From: CAVUFH01 sp963740835
GTDB taxonomy: Bacteria; Actinomycetota; Acidimicrobiia; IMCC26256; PALSA-610
Length of the DNA: 64,000 bases
Assembly: GCA_963740835.1 (NCBI GenBank)
Contig: CAVUFH010000002.1
Span: 434,001 to 498,000, forward strand
Direction of reading: 5' to 3'
Positions 42,029 through 50,067 of this stretch are shown piece after piece. Every line of letters starts with the position of its first letter. Positions within the stretch are counted from its first letter, which is position 1. The notes beneath the pieces are model-generated. The model was not told the DNA's origin. It did no database searches and saw only the letters and a program-made list of their open reading frames with translations. Position numbers and translations under genes: made by a program.

Positions 42029-43431
42029 CATGTCGTCGAGGTGGGCAGGGGTTGGCGCCCGCGCGCGAGAGTGAACAGGTCGGCCATGCCGACGTCGCGG
42101 GCGCGTCGTTGTTCGGCGACCTCGACGTTGCCTTCGGGAACGAGCAGCCGCAGACCGCCGGGGTGGATGCGGAAATCCAGCGGCGTCTCCATGTCGAGCG
42201 CCTCACCGTCGACCCCGGCGAAAGCCTTGCCCGATCGCGAGCGCACCTCGAACTGTTCGGCCGTGAACTCGTGCCATGCCCGGCTCCGCCCGCGCTGTCC
42301 GACCGCCGACAGCGCGACGACCTTCGCGGCCTCCCGCCCGCTCGACGCGCTCACGGCGAAGACGCCGAGCCGGCCCGAGTCGAGCCGGCGGCGCTGCGAA
42401 ACGTCGATGGACGCGCCGAGGACGTAGGGGTTGTTCGACACCATCACGAGGAACGCGCCGTCGACCTCGGTGCCGTCGGGAGTCGTGAACTGGAGGTCGA
42501 AAGGCTCCTCGGTGCGGCCGAGGAGCTCGGGCAGCCGTTCCTTCGTCGTCGCCGCTTTCGCGTCGCGGTACCCGTCTTCTTGCACGATCGTCGCGTAGAC
42601 GCCCAGCGACACGTTGTTGACGAAGAGCCGTCCGTTGACGGTTGCGTAGTCGACGCGGCGTTCGACCGCGTCCCGAAACGCATGGACGCTGTTGCGCGGG
42701 TCGTCGCGGTCGAGTCCGAGATCGAGGGCGAAGTGGTTTCGCGTTCCCGCGGAGACGCACACGAACGGGAGGTCGTGCTCGATCGCGATCGAAGCCACGA
42801 GCGCCTGCGAACCGTCACCGCCCGCCATGCCGAGGCAATCTGCCCCCCGCGCGATCGCATCTCGTGCGAGCTGCTCGAGATCCAGCCCGGGCGCGAGCGA
42901 CACGGTCTCGATGCCGAGCTCGCCCGCGAGCTCCACGAGCCCGAACTTCTCGACCTTGCCGCCGCCGGACCACGGGTTGCACAGCAGCACCGGATGGCGC
43001 GGCCGCGCCCCGCTGTGCGGGCGCCGTTGGTCGATCTCATGCACCTCCGGCGCCATCGCGGCACACGCGGAAAGGGCGACCGTCGCCAGCAATACCGCGA
43101 CGATCGCGGTGCGGAGGAGAACTTGATCCGCTGATGTCGCAGCCTTGACGATGGCCGCGACGATGACCGCGACGCCGATCACCACGCCGGTGATGCCGAA
43201 CGCGCGTCGCGGCATTCGTTCGGTGATCGCCCACCAACCGCCGCCGGCCGCGAGCGCGAGGCCGAGCAGACCGATCACGACCCAGCCGCTGTTGCGCACC
43301 AGGAAGGTCACCAGCACCGCGACGAGCAGCGCGGCGGCGCCCAGTGCCACGATCGCCAGCGCGCGCTGCCGGGCGGGTACTCGGGCCCGTGGCCCCATGC
43401 CGTCGCGGGGTCGTGTCGCCTTCGAGCTCAC
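42028..43431 (-). CDS. Diacylglycerol/lipid kinase catalytic domain with N-terminal membrane helices
   Basis: 467 residues. Four hydrophobic segments in the first 130 residues (for example ALAIVALGAAALLVAVLVTF) precede the DAGK_cat domain: PVLLCNPWSGGGKVEKF, CLGMAGGDGSQALVASIA with the GGDGS nucleotide loop, VSAGTRNHFALDLGL, and NNVSLGVYATIV. It phosphorylates diacylglycerol or a related lipid at the membrane. Most bacterial DgkB/YegS enzymes lack membrane helices, so this is an unusual arrangement. Start: the GTG at 43431; an ATG at 43398 is possible. Confidence 0.82.
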   Translation of the reverse strand: MSSKATRPRDGMGPRARVPARQRALAIVALGAAALLVAVLVTFLVRNSGWVVIGLLGLALAAGGGWWAITERMPRRAFGITGVVIGVAVIVAAIVKAATSADQVLLRTAIVAVLLATVALSACAAMAPEVHEIDQRRPHSGARPRHPVLLCNPWSGGGKVEKFGLVELAGELGIETVSLAPGLDLEQLARDAIARGADCLGMAGGDGSQALVASIAIEHDLPFVCVSAGTRNHFALDLGLDRDDPRNSVHAFRDAVERRVDYATVNGRLFVNNVSLGVYATIVQEDGYRDAKAATTKERLPELLGRTEEPFDLQFTTPDGTEVDGAFLVMVSNNPYVLGASIDVSQRRRLDSGRLGVFAVSASSGREAAKVVALSAVGQRGRSRAWHEFTAEQFEVRSRSGKAFAGVDGEALDMETPLDFRIHPGGLRLLVPEGNVEVAEQRRARDVGMADLFTLARGRQPLPTSTT

Positions 43432-43551
43432 GCCACACACATTGCCGCAACACGCGAGCGGCGTCATTCAGAAGGGGTGAAACGCCGCCCCCAGGATCTT
43501 CCAGGACCTTCGGCTCTGTAGCCGCCGCCAGATGATCCGTACGCTCTGTTG

Positions 43552-45798
43552 GTGGCGTTTTACAACTCGTACATTCCGGACATGTCGATCGCGGGGGGCG
43601 TCGATGAGTTACGCCTGCACGTGCCGCGGCCGCGGCTCGTCCGCAACCTCGTCGAACGCAGCCCCGACACTGTCGTACTGATCGTCGCACCAGCCGGATA
43701 CGGGAAGACGACCGTCCTGCGCGAGTGGACGGAGGCAGAATCGCGTCCGGTCATCTGGCTCAGCTGCGATCGCGTCGACGCGGACCCGGTGGTCCTGATT
43801 CGCGACTTGGCCATCGCGCTCGATCAGTACCAACCGTTGCCCGAAGAGGTGTTCCTCGCGCTGGACCGTTCGCTGGCGATCCCCGGCGAGGCGCTCCGGC
43901 GAATGCGCGATGCGACGCGCGAGTGGATGGAGCCGATCGTCCTGGTGCTCGACGACTGCCATCACCTCCAGACGGACACGCTCCTCGCCGAAGTCGTGGA
44001 TCTCGTGGGCACTCTTCCCGACGGGAGCACGATGGCGTTGGCCGGTCGCTCCACCCTCGACCTTCCGTTGGGACGGCTCCGCATGGAAGGCGGCTTGCTC
44101 GAGATCGGTGCCGAGGATCTGGCGCTGAGCCGAACGCAGGCACGCGCGCTGCTCGAGAACACGGGCGTGCACCTGGGCACATCCGCGTTCGACGAGCTCT
44201 ACAACGTGACCGAGGGCTGGGCCGCCGGGCTCCAACTGGCGACGATCGGCCTCGGCGAACACGCACGCGTCGAATCGAAGTCCGGCACGGTCACGATCGC
44301 GAAGCTGCATCCCGACAAGCGCTACCTCGCGGAGTACCTCACCGAGGAGGTCCTGTCGTGTCTCGACGACGACGTGATGGAGTTCCTGCGCGCGTCATCG
44401 ATCCTCGACCCGATGTCGGGCCCGTTGTGTGACGCCGTGCTCGAGCGGACCGACAGCGCGGCGGTCCTCGAGTATCTCGTGGCGACGAAGAGCTTGTTCA
44501 TCAGCGCGCTCGACTCCGAGCGGGATTGGTACCGGTATCACCGCCTGTTCGCCGACGTGCTCGAGGCCGATTTGCGCCGGAGCGATCCGGATCTCCACCA
44601 GTCGCTCCACCGGAGGGCGAGCCTGTGGTTCGAGGGACACGGCGACGTCGACGCGGCCGTCCGTCACACGATCGCCGCCCGTGATGCAGTACGGGTCGGC
44701 GCCTTGATCCTCGGGAACACCGACGACTACGTCGCGCGCGGACAGAACGAGACCTTGGGCCTCTGGCTGGCCGAGGTCGACGAGCAGTGGCTCCGATCCG
44801 TCCCCGACCTCGCCTTCGCCGCAGTGCTCCACGCCCTCCGCGCCGGTGATCTGGAGGCCGCGGGGGAGCAGATGACGTGGGCGCGCGCGACCCCGGACAC
44901 CGGACGCTTGGCCGACGGCACCCCGTCGCTTGCCGTCGGACTCGCCATGGTCACCGCGATCGCGGGCCGTGAGCGTCTCGAGTACGCGGTGCGCCAGACC
45001 GAGATCGTTCGCCGAGCGGGTCGCGAAGGCAACCCGTGGTGGTCGCTCGCGACTGGCCTCCAGGGCGCGTGCGAGGTGCAGATGGGGAACATCGAGGTCG
45101 GCCGCGCCCTCCTCGAGGAGGTGTTGCCCTCCCTGCGGCACGCGCCGGATTGGTGCTCGCTCTGCTTGACGAACCTGGCCCTCGCTGACATCGAGCAGGA
45201 CAACTGGACCGGCGCGGCCGGGCGATCTCGCGACGCGTGCATGACCGCCGAGTCCCATGGCCTCGAGAACCTGCCAGTGCTCGTCCTCACCTGGTCCGTG
45301 GCCGCGATGATCGAAGCGCGCGTCGGATCGAACGCGGACGCGCGCGCCCGTCTCGCGCGGGCGGAAGCATGCGTCGAGGCGATCGGCACCTTCGGTTCCT
45401 TCGCCAAGGGGCTCCAGGTGCTCGTGCCCGCGCTTCTCGCCGACGCGCACCTTGCGCTCGGCGACATCGACGCGGCCAAAGCGCTGCGCGACCGCGCGGA
45501 ATCGGCCCGAACCACGAACCCGCGGGCCGTGATCGCGCTCCGCCGCCTCGATGCCGTCAACGCGAGGTTGCTGGAGGTTCGCGACACGCTGCCTTCGGGC
45601 ATGTCGATCACCGCGGCCGAGCGTCGCGTCCTCGACCTGTTGCCCACTCATGCGTCCATGCGTGAGATCGCGGAGGAGCTGTTCGTCGCCCGTAACACGG
45701 TGAAGACGCACGCGCTCTCGCTCTACCGCAAGCTCGGCGTGTCGTCACGCACCGACGCGGTACACCGCGCGCGTGAGACGCATCTGCTCGACGGCTGA
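43552..45798 (+). CDS. LAL/MalT-type LuxR family transcriptional regulator
   Basis: 748 residues. The N-terminal NTPase has a Walker A at residues 46-53 (APAGYGKT) and Walker B in IVLVLDDCHH. A long helical, TPR-like middle follows. A LuxR helix-turn-helix occupies the last 65 residues (AERRVLDLLPTHASMREIAEELFVARNTVKTH, then SLYRKLGVSSRTDAV). Such regulators multimerise on ATP and an inducer and then activate promoters. It stands between the lipid kinase and the DUF6325 gene and may control the surrounding island, where a GGGTGAAMC motif recurs. GTG start chosen; TTG one codon earlier possible. Confidence 0.88.
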   Translation: MAFYNSYIPDMSIAGGVDELRLHVPRPRLVRNLVERSPDTVVLIVAPAGYGKTTVLREWTEAESRPVIWLSCDRVDADPVVLIRDLAIALDQYQPLPEEVFLALDRSLAIPGEALRRMRDATREWMEPIVLVLDDCHHLQTDTLLAEVVDLVGTLPDGSTMALAGRSTLDLPLGRLRMEGGLLEIGAEDLALSRTQARALLENTGVHLGTSAFDELYNVTEGWAAGLQLATIGLGEHARVESKSGTVTIAKLHPDKRYLAEYLTEEVLSCLDDDVMEFLRASSILDPMSGPLCDAVLERTDSAAVLEYLVATKSLFISALDSERDWYRYHRLFADVLEADLRRSDPDLHQSLHRRASLWFEGHGDVDAAVRHTIAARDAVRVGALILGNTDDYVARGQNETLGLWLAEVDEQWLRSVPDLAFAAVLHALRAGDLEAAGEQMTWARATPDTGRLADGTPSLAVGLAMVTAIAGRERLEYAVRQTEIVRRAGREGNPWWSLATGLQGACEVQMGNIEVGRALLEEVLPSLRHAPDWCSLCLTNLALADIEQDNWTGAAGRSRDACMTAESHGLENLPVLVLTWSVAAMIEARVGSNADARARLARAEACVEAIGTFGSFAKGLQVLVPALLADAHLALGDIDAAKALRDRAESARTTNPRAVIALRRLDAVNARLLEVRDTLPSGMSITAAERRVLDLLPTHASMREIAEELFVARNTVKTHALSLYRKLGVSSRTDAVHRARETHLLDG

Positions 45799-45832
45799 CA
45801 CCTTTCGCCGCGGCGCGCACGACATCGGTTCA

Positions 45833-45845
45833 CCCCCTCTGGGGG
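45833..45845. terminator. GC hairpin after the LuxR gene
   Basis: CCCCC-TCT-GGGGG, a short perfect stem 34 bases past the LuxR stop. It overlaps a CGGTTCACCC box. Terminator or regulatory hairpin. Confidence 0.4.
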
Positions 45846-45888
45846 AGGACACATTCGCCGCCGCGTGAGAGGTTCAAGCTCCGATCGA

Positions 45889-45910
45889 CTCATCGCCCGG
45901 GTGCGATGAG
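45889..45910. promoter_or_regulatory. Inverted repeat upstream of the DUF6325 gene
   Basis: CTCATCGC (45889-45896) and GCGATGAG (45903-45910), perfect 8-base arms and a 6-base spacer, 43 bases before the DUF6325 start. Operator or leader hairpin. Confidence 0.45.
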
Positions 45911-45953
45911 GGAGCCGTCGTGGCACCCGTGATCCGAGCGAAAGCTGACGCCC

Positions 45954-46412
45954 ATGAGCACGAATTTTGCCGACGAGCTCGGCCCCGTCGATTATCTCGT
46001 CGTCGAGTTTCCCGCGGGTACGAAGAACTTCAACGGCGAGATGGCGAGCGAGCTCGTCGCGCTCGCAGACACGGAATTGATCCGCATCCTCGACATCCTC
46101 ATCCTCGAGAAGGAGGCCGACGGAACCGTCGAGGCGTTCGAGCTCGACGACCTCGACCAGGTCGACGAGCTGCGCGTCCTCGAGACCCAGATCGCCGAGA
46201 TCCTGGCAGCCGAGGACGTCGTCCATCTCGCGGAGGCGATGAAGCCGGGCAGTGTGGCCGGCGTCGTCATCTGGGAGAACACATGGGCCGCGCCGTTCTC
46301 GTCGGCGGTGCGCCGTGCCGGCGGCGAGCTCATCGCGACGGGACGCATCCCGATCCAGGCGATCATCGCCTCACTCGAAGCGGAAGAAGCAGAAGCCAAC
46401 CAAGGAGCCTGA
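45954..46412 (+). CDS. DUF6325 family protein
   Basis: 152 residues. ELGPVDYLVVEFPAGT, then ELIRILDILILEKEADGTV and WENTWAAPFSSAVRRAGGEL follow the DUF6325/DUF1269-like pattern: a compact alpha/beta domain with a hydrophobic strand and a Trp-containing helix. Members sit beside SHOCT proteins and tiny Arg-rich proteins in actinobacterial stress loci; function unknown. It is followed by exactly such a tiny basic gene one base after its stop. Confidence 0.75.
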   Translation: MSTNFADELGPVDYLVVEFPAGTKNFNGEMASELVALADTELIRILDILILEKEADGTVEAFELDDLDQVDELRVLETQIAEILAAEDVVHLAEAMKPGSVAGVVIWENTWAAPFSSAVRRAGGELIATGRIPIQAIIASLEAEEAEANQGA

Positions 46413-46413
46413 C

Positions 46414-46566
46414 ATGCCGTTGAGACCAGCACGCGCCGCCCGCCGGGGTGTCGTCGGGGCACCCGTTGCCCGGACCGCCGCGGTCGTGGGAACTGCCGCC
46501 GTCGTCGGCCACGGCATCAACCGTCGTCGCGACCGTCGCGAAGATCGTCGCGACGGCAGGCGCTGA
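46414..46566 (+). CDS. Small Arg/Ala-rich basic protein
   Basis: 50 residues. PLRPARAARRGVVGAP is followed by a short hydrophobic segment TAAVVGTAAVVGHGI and a charged tail RRRDRREDRRDGRR with a DRRE repeat. The composition resembles the Arg-rich mini-proteins found next to DUF6325/SHOCT genes. It could bind nucleic acid or membrane; neither is shown. The start lies one base after the DUF6325 stop. Confidence 0.6.
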   Translation: MPLRPARAARRGVVGAPVARTAAVVGTAAVVGHGINRRRDRREDRRDGRR

Positions 46567-46730
46567 AGTAACCAAACCCTCACGTTCTCAGTTCGCTGTG
46601 GCCGCGCACGCCGATATACCCCGTGAGGCGCGCGCGAGGGGCGTGCGGCGGGGGAGGGAAGAACGGTCACCTTGAGGTCCTCAGCGGCGCGAGTGCTTAC
46701 GCGCCGGCACGCGCCTGCGAGGATTGACCG

Positions 46731-46988
46731 GTGAAGCTACGCGTCGGGATCGTCTTGTGGGCCTTGTCATGGGTCCCGTACGGCATCATCCTCGGGCTCA
46801 CGGGCGCGTGGCTCACCCTCGCGTGGTGCGTGGAGATCGCGCTCGGGATCATCGGTCTCGCCCTCGCCGGCAGTGAGTTCGCCCAGGCCGTGAAGTCGAG
46901 CGGGTGGAAGCGCGCGCCGGGCGTCGCGTGGCGGACCTTGCTGCACGGCCAGGATGTCCGGACCGTCAACGAGGCCGCCACACGATGA
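46731..46988 (+). CDS. Small membrane protein
   Basis: 85 residues with a GTG start. Two hydrophobic helices (VGIVLWALSWVPYGIILGL and LAWCVEIALGIIGLALAG) are followed by a short basic cytoplasmic tail (AVKSSGWKRAPGVAW). No family recognised. It has its own promoter region of about 160 bases and is closed by a strong hairpin. Confidence 0.65.
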   Translation: MKLRVGIVLWALSWVPYGIILGLTGAWLTLAWCVEIALGIIGLALAGSEFAQAVKSSGWKRAPGVAWRTLLHGQDVRTVNEAATR

Positions 46989-46992
46989 GCCC

Positions 46993-47023
46993 GGAACGTG
47001 TGCCCGGGGGTCGCACACGTTCC
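46993..47023. terminator. Strong hairpin terminator after the small membrane protein
   Basis: GGAACGTGTGC (46993-47003) and GCACACGTTCC (47013-47023), perfect 11-base arms and 9-base loop, starting 4 bases past the stop. It separates convergent transcripts. Confidence 0.65.
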
Positions 47024-47055
47024 TTCAGTGTCATCGGCGACCAGTGACGTCGGTG

Positions 47056-47351
47056 CTACGCGATATCGGACGCCATCGCGAGCGGGCCGACCAACGCGAG
47101 GCGGTTCGCACCTGCGGTCGCGACCTCGAAGCTGTCGCCGCCATCCGTGATCGTGAACGTCGCGATCATGGCGTCGTCGAGCTTGCGCAGCTTGTGCTGC
47201 TCGGCGTCGGTTGCCGGCCGCGAGCCGAGCTCCGTCACCCACTGCAGGTCCTCGCTCCACGCGGCGGGGCTGCCCGAAATGCAAAGACGTCGTGCACCCA
47301 GACCGCGTGGCCGCGCGTCCATCCTCCACAACGGGTGAACCCGCGGTTCAC
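47056..47351 (-). CDS. Small protein of unknown function, one frameshift
   Basis: About 98 residues if a one-base deletion near 47268 is allowed. The GTG at 47351 overlaps the patatin stop as GTGA, then reads RGHAVWVHDVFAFR. The other frame continues SPAAWSEDLQWVTELGSRPA, then MIATFTITDGGDSFEVATAG. Both halves have gene-like codon use and the join restores a continuous protein. I do not recognise the family. Coupling to the patatin gene suggests a joint role. Confidence 0.5.
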
Positions 47352-47357
47352 CCGTTG
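47329..47357. promoter_or_regulatory. 13-bp perfect hairpin at a GTGA gene junction
   Basis: CAACGGGTGAACC (47329-47341) and GGTTCACCCGTTG (47345-47357) with a 3-base loop. It spans the overlap of the patatin stop and the next start, so it may control translation of the downstream gene. Both arms contain the GGGTGAAMC box. Confidence 0.6.
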
Positions 47358-48161
47358 GCGTGTGATCCGGCCGCCGTGGTCGCCGCGAGGCCGAGGTCGG
47401 AGCTGATCACCGCGACTGCTCGCGACGCCGCTTCTTCGCCGGCCGCGATGAGTTCGCGCGCGCTCCCGAAGTCCCATTGGAGTACTCGTCGAGCGCGGGG
47501 CGGATCACGACGTTCGGGCGCGACGAGCGTCAGGTCGAGCGGGCTCCGGTCCGGTGAACCGTCCGTGAACGTTCGCCTCATGCGCGCGCGCCTCGACGGT
47601 GCCTTCATGACGTCGACAGCGATCACGTAGTCAGCTACCTAGCTCGCGCGCCGTCTTCGTGGGAAGGACTTCGACGCCCGCGCCGTCGACGAGCAGGCGG
47701 CCGTCGATCTCGACCGGGGCGAAGAGTCCTGGGATCGCGGCGCTCGCTCGCGCGGCGCGCGCAGGATCCCCTTCGGTCAGCACGACCCGCTCACCGGTGT
47801 CGCGGTCACGTGCGACCGCCGCATACGGACATCGGAGCTCGCCGAAGTCGCGAGGGGTGATGATCGAGTCGATGAACGCGTCCAGGCCGGCGGTGTCGAA
47901 GACACTGCGCCGGCGGGGACGTGGACGGACGAGTTGCGGCCAGCGCAGCGAGTCGGCCGCGTCTGCCATCGCGTCGACGGACATGCCGCCGGCGTACGCG
48001 CCACCGACGACGGCGCCAATGCTCGTCCCGCAGATGACGTCGAGTTCCACTCCCGCGCGTTCGAGGACGCGCAGGACACCGATGTGAGCGAGGCCGCGCA
48101 CGACACCACCGCCGAGCGCGAGCCCGACGCGCGGTGCCGTCACGCGACCTCGCCCATTCAT
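47348..48161 (-). CDS. Patatin-like phospholipase, one frameshift
   Basis: About 270 residues after correcting a +1 indel near 47634. GLALGGGVVRGLAHIGVL is the oxyanion glycine-rich loop, CGTSIGAVVGGAY has the nucleophilic Ser of GxSxG, and LLVDGAGVEVLP carries the catalytic DG(A/G). After ARELGS the frame slips and resumes with YVIAVDVMKAPSRRAR, as expected for RssA-type patatins. It hydrolyses acyl esters of membrane lipids. It lies between a PLDc_N-type membrane protein and the small gene at 47056. Confidence 0.85.
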
Positions 48162-48174
48162 CGCGTTTCTTTGA

Positions 48175-48405
48175 TCAGAGGGGTTCGATCGCGTCCGACG
48201 GACGCGCCGCGATGTAGATCAACATGCCGATCAACGGCACGATGAGGATGAACAACGCCCAGCCGGCTTTGGCCCACCCGCCGTGATCGTGTCGTCGGAA
48301 GTTGTCGATGAAGGCCCAAATGATCCCGAAGAAGATCGAGAACAAGAAGAACCACCAGAGCAGCACCAGTGTCATGCTCAAGAGTGGAAAGTCGTACCCC
48401 AGCAT
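48175..48405 (-). CDS. PLDc_N-type small membrane protein
   Basis: 76 residues. Two membrane helices (LVLLWWFFLFSIFFGIIWAF and ALFILIVPLIGMLIYIAARP) separated by a basic loop (DNFRRHDHGGWAKAGW). This is the phospholipase D nuclease N-terminal/SHOCT-associated pattern, GWAKAxWxxFIxxxPxxGxLxY. Such proteins occur in stress and envelope loci with unknown roles. It is 13 bases upstream of the patatin gene on the same strand. Confidence 0.75.
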   Translation of the reverse strand: MLGYDFPLLSMTLVLLWWFFLFSIFFGIIWAFIDNFRRHDHGGWAKAGWALFILIVPLIGMLIYIAARPSDAIEPL

Positions 48406-48457
48406 CGTTTCTCCTCGTTATGTTGATTTGGTTGAGAATTCGGCCGCGAGCGCGGAT

Positions 48458-49888
48458 TCACGCCGTTGCGATGTCGGGCGGGCTCGCGTCGAGGCGACCA
48501 TCGGCGATCGCGGTCCGGAACGCCTCGTAGTCGAGCAGGTTCTGCGCCGCGTAAGCCTCGCTGAAGTCAGTGATTGCACGATCGAAGCTGTCGCCCTTGC
48601 CCATGTACGCCGCGATCGCGACGGCATCACCGGAGCGGGCGTGGCCGCGCGCAAGGGTCGCGCCGCACAACTGCGCGTAGAAGGCATGCTGTTCGGGAGT
48701 TCCAGCCTCCACCTCGACCGAGCCCTTCCAGTCGCGCAGCTGCCGGAAGTAGAAGTCCAGCTGCTCGGGGCCGCCCTCCGCCCACCCGAGGAAGATGTCG
48801 GACTCGGCTTGCGTCAAGCGCTGCCCCTCGACGACGCGACGGCCGTTGTTCTTGTACACACTCCCGCCGAGGTGCTCCTCGAGGACCGAGTCGCCGGCTT
48901 CCTTGATCTGGAGGAACAGCGGATCCTCGCGGTCGCGGCCTTCGAGCAAGATGATCATGCAGCGCGTGCCGACGCTGCCGACACCGACGACCTTCACGCC
49001 GATGTCGATCGGGGTGAAGCGGTCGAGCACGAAGCGCCGGTGATCAGGCAGCGTCTTCTTGTATCGCTCGAAGCCCGCGAGCACGGCCGCTTCCAACGCA
49101 GGTGCGTCGTACTCGGCGGGCAGCTCCCGCAACGGGAACAGCACCGGCGGGTCGCTCCGAATCCGCCAACGACCGTCGACGTCCTCGGCGAGCTTCTCCA
49201 ACGCCTGCAAGCTGGTACGAGCCTTGGCCTTGCGCTCGAACCGATCGAGGCGCTTGGCCACTTCTGCCGCATCCATGTGGGCGCGGGCGCGCACGTCATC
49301 GGTCGTCAGGTGTTCGTACCACAGGTCGAGGTAGCGCATCGACGCGTACACCCGCATCGCCTCGCGGTACGTCTCAACGACGCGCATGGTCACCGTGCGC
49401 GCGACGGCCGGCGCGAACTGCAGATGTTGTCCCGCGACCATGAAGCTCGCCGCCAAGCGCTTCACGTCCCACTCCCACGGACCCGGGAGCGTCTCGTCGA
49501 AGTCGTTGGCGTCGAACACGAGTTGCCGTGACGGCGACGCGTAGGCGCCGAAGTTCGACAGGTGGGCGTCGCCACCGAGTTGCACCGTGAGGCCGCTGTT
49601 CGGTGTGGATGCCAGATCGGCCGCCATGATCCGCGCTGCACCCCGGTAGAAGGTGAACGGCGAGACACTCATCCGGGCGTGGCGCAACGGCACCAGCCAC
49701 GGGACCCGAGTCAGGTTCTGCTCCTCGAGCAGTTTCACCGGGTCGGCTCGATCGGCGAGCGCCGTCCACCCGCGGTGGCTCGGGCGAGGTACCGCGTTCC
49801 GCGCCGCCCGGCCGATCTCGGCGTGCTCGGCGACCGAGACGTGGTTCACCGCGATCTTCGCCCGTGGAGTTCTCACTGCAGGAGACAT
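48458..49888 (-). CDS. DUF2252 family protein
   Basis: 476 residues from the ATG at 49888, with AAGGTG just upstream. SPFTFYRGAARIMAADLA, QLGGDAHLSNFGAY, DANDFDETLPGPWEWDVKRLAAS and GVGSVGTRCMIILLEG are the conserved DUF2252 motifs. They look like a kinase-like fold with HLSNFG and DFDE in place of the catalytic and metal loops. The family is predicted to be phosphotransferase-like and is often near sulfate or membrane transport genes, as here. Function undetermined. Confidence 0.85.
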   Translation of the reverse strand: MSPAVRTPRAKIAVNHVSVAEHAEIGRAARNAVPRPSHRGWTALADRADPVKLLEEQNLTRVPWLVPLRHARMSVSPFTFYRGAARIMAADLASTPNSGLTVQLGGDAHLSNFGAYASPSRQLVFDANDFDETLPGPWEWDVKRLAASFMVAGQHLQFAPAVARTVTMRVVETYREAMRVYASMRYLDLWYEHLTTDDVRARAHMDAAEVAKRLDRFERKAKARTSLQALEKLAEDVDGRWRIRSDPPVLFPLRELPAEYDAPALEAAVLAGFERYKKTLPDHRRFVLDRFTPIDIGVKVVGVGSVGTRCMIILLEGRDREDPLFLQIKEAGDSVLEEHLGGSVYKNNGRRVVEGQRLTQAESDIFLGWAEGGPEQLDFYFRQLRDWKGSVEVEAGTPEQHAFYAQLCGATLARGHARSGDAVAIAAYMGKGDSFDRAITDFSEAYAAQNLLDYEAFRTAIADGRLDASPPDIATA

Positions 49889-50067
49889 GCTTTCACCTTG
49901 CACCAAGCGACGCTTCGAGACGTCATCCATACCGGGTGAAACCCGAGCGGGAGCGTCGCCGAGGGTTTCGCGACGCACCGCCGCCACGACTTCATCCCCG
50001 CGGCACCTCGGCCGGCAGCGAGACCCGGGCCATCATCGCCGGCCGTGTGGGTGCTACGGAGCCGCGA

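Noticed and set aside
47348..47626. Separate small gene downstream of a short patatin
   Set aside because: It is the C-terminal part of the patatin displaced by one inserted base; the join restores the conserved ARELGxxYVIAVDV region.
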